Shown piece by piece: positions 62,981 through 64,000 of a DNA stretch of 64,000 nucleotides (positions are counted from its first letter, which is position 1; every line of letters starts with the position of its first letter). Under the pieces are notes generated by a model. It had not been told where the DNA came from, made no database searches, and saw nothing but the letters and a program-made list of their open reading frames with translations. The DNA is taken from positions 897,532 through 961,531 of the forward strand of contig NZ_JACXBP010000001.1 of the NCBI RefSeq assembly GCF_014773485.1, read 5' to 3'. Both the position numbers and the translations under genes were made by a program. The stretch is from Erwinia aphidicola (GTDB lineage: Bacteria; Pseudomonadota; Gammaproteobacteria; Enterobacterales; Enterobacteriaceae).

Positions 62981-63471
62981 TGCGCGGGCTCCTTCATCTC
63001 CAGAGGTTCTTTAATCGGGTAATTTGGCGTGCCGTAGCCATCGCAGATAGCGGTGACTTTAACCTGATTACAGGGCAGAAAATGCACCGTGATACCACAG
63101 CGCTCTTTACCATATTGAGGGATATCCACTACCATAGAGTGTTTTTGGAAGTTTGCTTTGTGTCTGGCGTAAGCTTCTTCCTCATATCCAGAACCCTTCT
63201 TCTTAAAAGGAATGTATTCGTTTGGATTAGGATCTACCTCCCACTCCACATGAGCTTTTAATCCCGGGGTCCATTTTTCCGGCAGCATCACACAACAATA
63301 TCCTCCCCCTAAACCCGGCGCGCGGTAGCCATTAACCTTAAACCAGTTGATGGTCTGGCCCGCGACATGGTTTTTTGCCCTTAAATCTCCGGCGGTATAC
63401 TCATTATCTCCAGCCCGGGAACAGCCTGAAACCAGCAAAACTAAAAATACAAACAACATCCATTTATGCAT
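62968..63471 (-). CDS. DUF3304 lipoprotein, diverged second copy
   Basis: A 167-residue lipoprotein (MHKWMLFVFLVLLVSGCSRAGDNE, Cys17) in tandem with copies 1 and 3. The C-terminal part is nearly the same (AYARHKANFQKHSMVVDIPQYGKERCGITVHFLPCNQVKV), but residues about 22-100 differ: TAGDLRAKNHVAGQTINWFKVNGYRAPGLGGGYCCVM versus TAGDIRGINHMPYVINHMDVNGYGGPNM in copy 1, with a four-residue deletion. The paired CC and the lipobox are kept. The divergent N-terminal part is where specificity for an effector would be expected, so it may protect against a different Tle1 variant. Confidence 0.85.
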   Translation of the reverse strand: MHKWMLFVFLVLLVSGCSRAGDNEYTAGDLRAKNHVAGQTINWFKVNGYRAPGLGGGYCCVMLPEKWTPGLKAHVEWEVDPNPNEYIPFKKKGSGYEEEAYARHKANFQKHSMVVDIPQYGKERCGITVHFLPCNQVKVTAICDGYGTPNYPIKEPLEMKEPAQCPK

Positions 63472-63482
63472 AGCTGAGTTCC

Positions 63483-63533
63483 TTATTTGTAGCGATGTGG
63501 AGCTTGCCGCACAGCGAGGCTTATTTTGGACAT
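63483..63533 (-). pseudogene. In-frame remnant of effector start, after DUF3304 copy 3
   Basis: A 16-codon open frame MSKISLAVRQAPHRYK that keeps the effector start MSKISLA and then departs. It starts inside the end of copy 3 and its stop TAAGGA overlaps the ribosome site of copy 2, so ribosomes could pass from copy 3 through this frame to copy 2. Confidence 0.6.
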
Positions 63534-64000
63534 TGCGCAGGCTCCTTCATCTCCAGAGGTTCTTTAATCGGGTAATCTGGCGTGCCGTAACCATCACAGA
63601 TGGTTGTAACCTTGACCTGATTACAGGGCAGGAAATGCACCGTGATACCACAGCGCTCTTCACCATATTGAGGGATATCCACTACCGCAGAGTGTTTTTG
63701 ATAGTTCGCTTTGTGCCTGGCATAGGCTTCTTTTTCATATCCGAAGCCTTCTTTTTCCATTGGTATATGTTCTTTTGGATTAGGATCTACCTCCCACTCA
63801 ACATGAGCTTTTAATCCCGGCCTCCATTTATCAGGCAGCATAATGCAGCAATAGCCACCACCCTCTCCATATGAGCCCATATTCGGACCTCCATAGCCAT
63901 TCACATCCATGTGGTTGATGACGTAAGGCATATGATTAATCCCGCGAATATCGCCAGCGGTATAACCCCCACCTCCAGCCCGGGAACAGCCTGAAACCAG
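63521..64000 (-). CDS. DUF3304 lipoprotein, third copy (5' end outside window)
   Basis: The frame stays open to the right edge, giving at least 160 residues from LVSGCSRAGGGGYTAG to the stop at 63521. From 63633 to the window edge it is base-for-base the same as 62515-62882 of copy 1; differences (8) are confined to the last 112 bp, and only one changes a residue (GTPNYP to GTPDYP). The start and the first about 14 residues lie outside. It is the first transcribed copy seen in this array. Confidence 0.85.
   Translation of the reverse strand: MVSGCSRAGGGGYTAGDIRGINHMPYVINHMDVNGYGGPNMGSYGEGGGYCCIMLPDKWRPGLKAHVEWEVDPNPKEHIPMEKEGFGYEKEAYARHKANYQKHSAVVDIPQYGEERCGITVHFLPCNQVKVTTICDGYGTPDYPIKEPLEMKEPAQCPK

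Noticed and set aside
1..64000. dif site, tRNA or rRNA genes, insertion sequences
   Set aside because: I looked for a dif-like 28-mer, tRNA-like cloverleafs and transposase genes and saw none that I can support.

Overview
The window is from a GC-rich member of the Enterobacterales, most likely Erwinia, Pantoea or a close relative. The proteins match Escherichia coli families closely. The gene order follows the E. coli replication-terminus stretch dcp - ydfG - ynfA/B/D - ynfK - mlc - ynfL/M - tus - fumC - manA - ydgA - malIXY - add - ydgJ - cnu - ydgK - rsxABCDGE - nth, with deletions and insertions. A tus gene with a Ter site in its leader (24282-24304) and four perfect 13-bp matS sites (2896, 15837, 36422, 41992) place the segment inside the Ter macrodomain.

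Left part (1-12.2 kb): the end of a glutamate dehydrogenase gene, a small hypothetical gene, yeaL, an Asp/Glu/hydantoin racemase-family gene and hpxO (urate hydroxylase). After dcp comes a guaD-xdhA-xdhB-xdhC operon, read right to left and lying between dcp and ydfG. GuaD makes xanthine, the Xdh enzyme makes urate and HpxO makes 5-hydroxyisourate. Both hpxO and guaD have a near-perfect sigma-54 (-24/-12) promoter with an NtrC-like dyad upstream, which suggests a nitrogen-controlled purine catabolic regulon.

Middle (12.2-36.7 kb): ydfG, ynfA, ynfB, ynfD, a DHA2 exporter, a four-gene osmoprotectant ABC transporter of OsmU/OpuC type, ynfK, mlc, ynfL/ynfM, tus, fumC, manA, ydgA, the malI/malXY system with two MalI-like operators, add and ydgJ. 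Families of imperfect palindromes (ending in CCCCTAC or starting with GTAGGGG) fill many gene junctions. One forms a 3-copy tandem array of about 68 bp after tus.

Sugar block (36.8-49.7 kb), inserted between ydgJ and cnu: araC, araH, araG and araF face araBA across a control region with two AraC-type half-sites 21 bp apart; araD is absent. Next comes the galactofuranose-type transporter ytfQ-ytfR-ytfT-yjfF, with GalR-type operators upstream and an attenuator-like hairpin after ytfQ.

Right part (50-64 kb): cnu, ydgK, the rsxABCDGE electron-transport operon coupled to nth, then a type VI secretion block on the minus strand: VasL-like protein, TssE, an AT-rich lipoprotein, a Tle1-type (DUF2235) lipase effector and a tandem array of three DUF3304 lipoprotein genes, presumably immunity genes, the third cut by the window edge. 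The array carries short in-frame remnants of the effector start and a 368-bp identical tract between copies 1 and 3, pointing to duplication and gene conversion.
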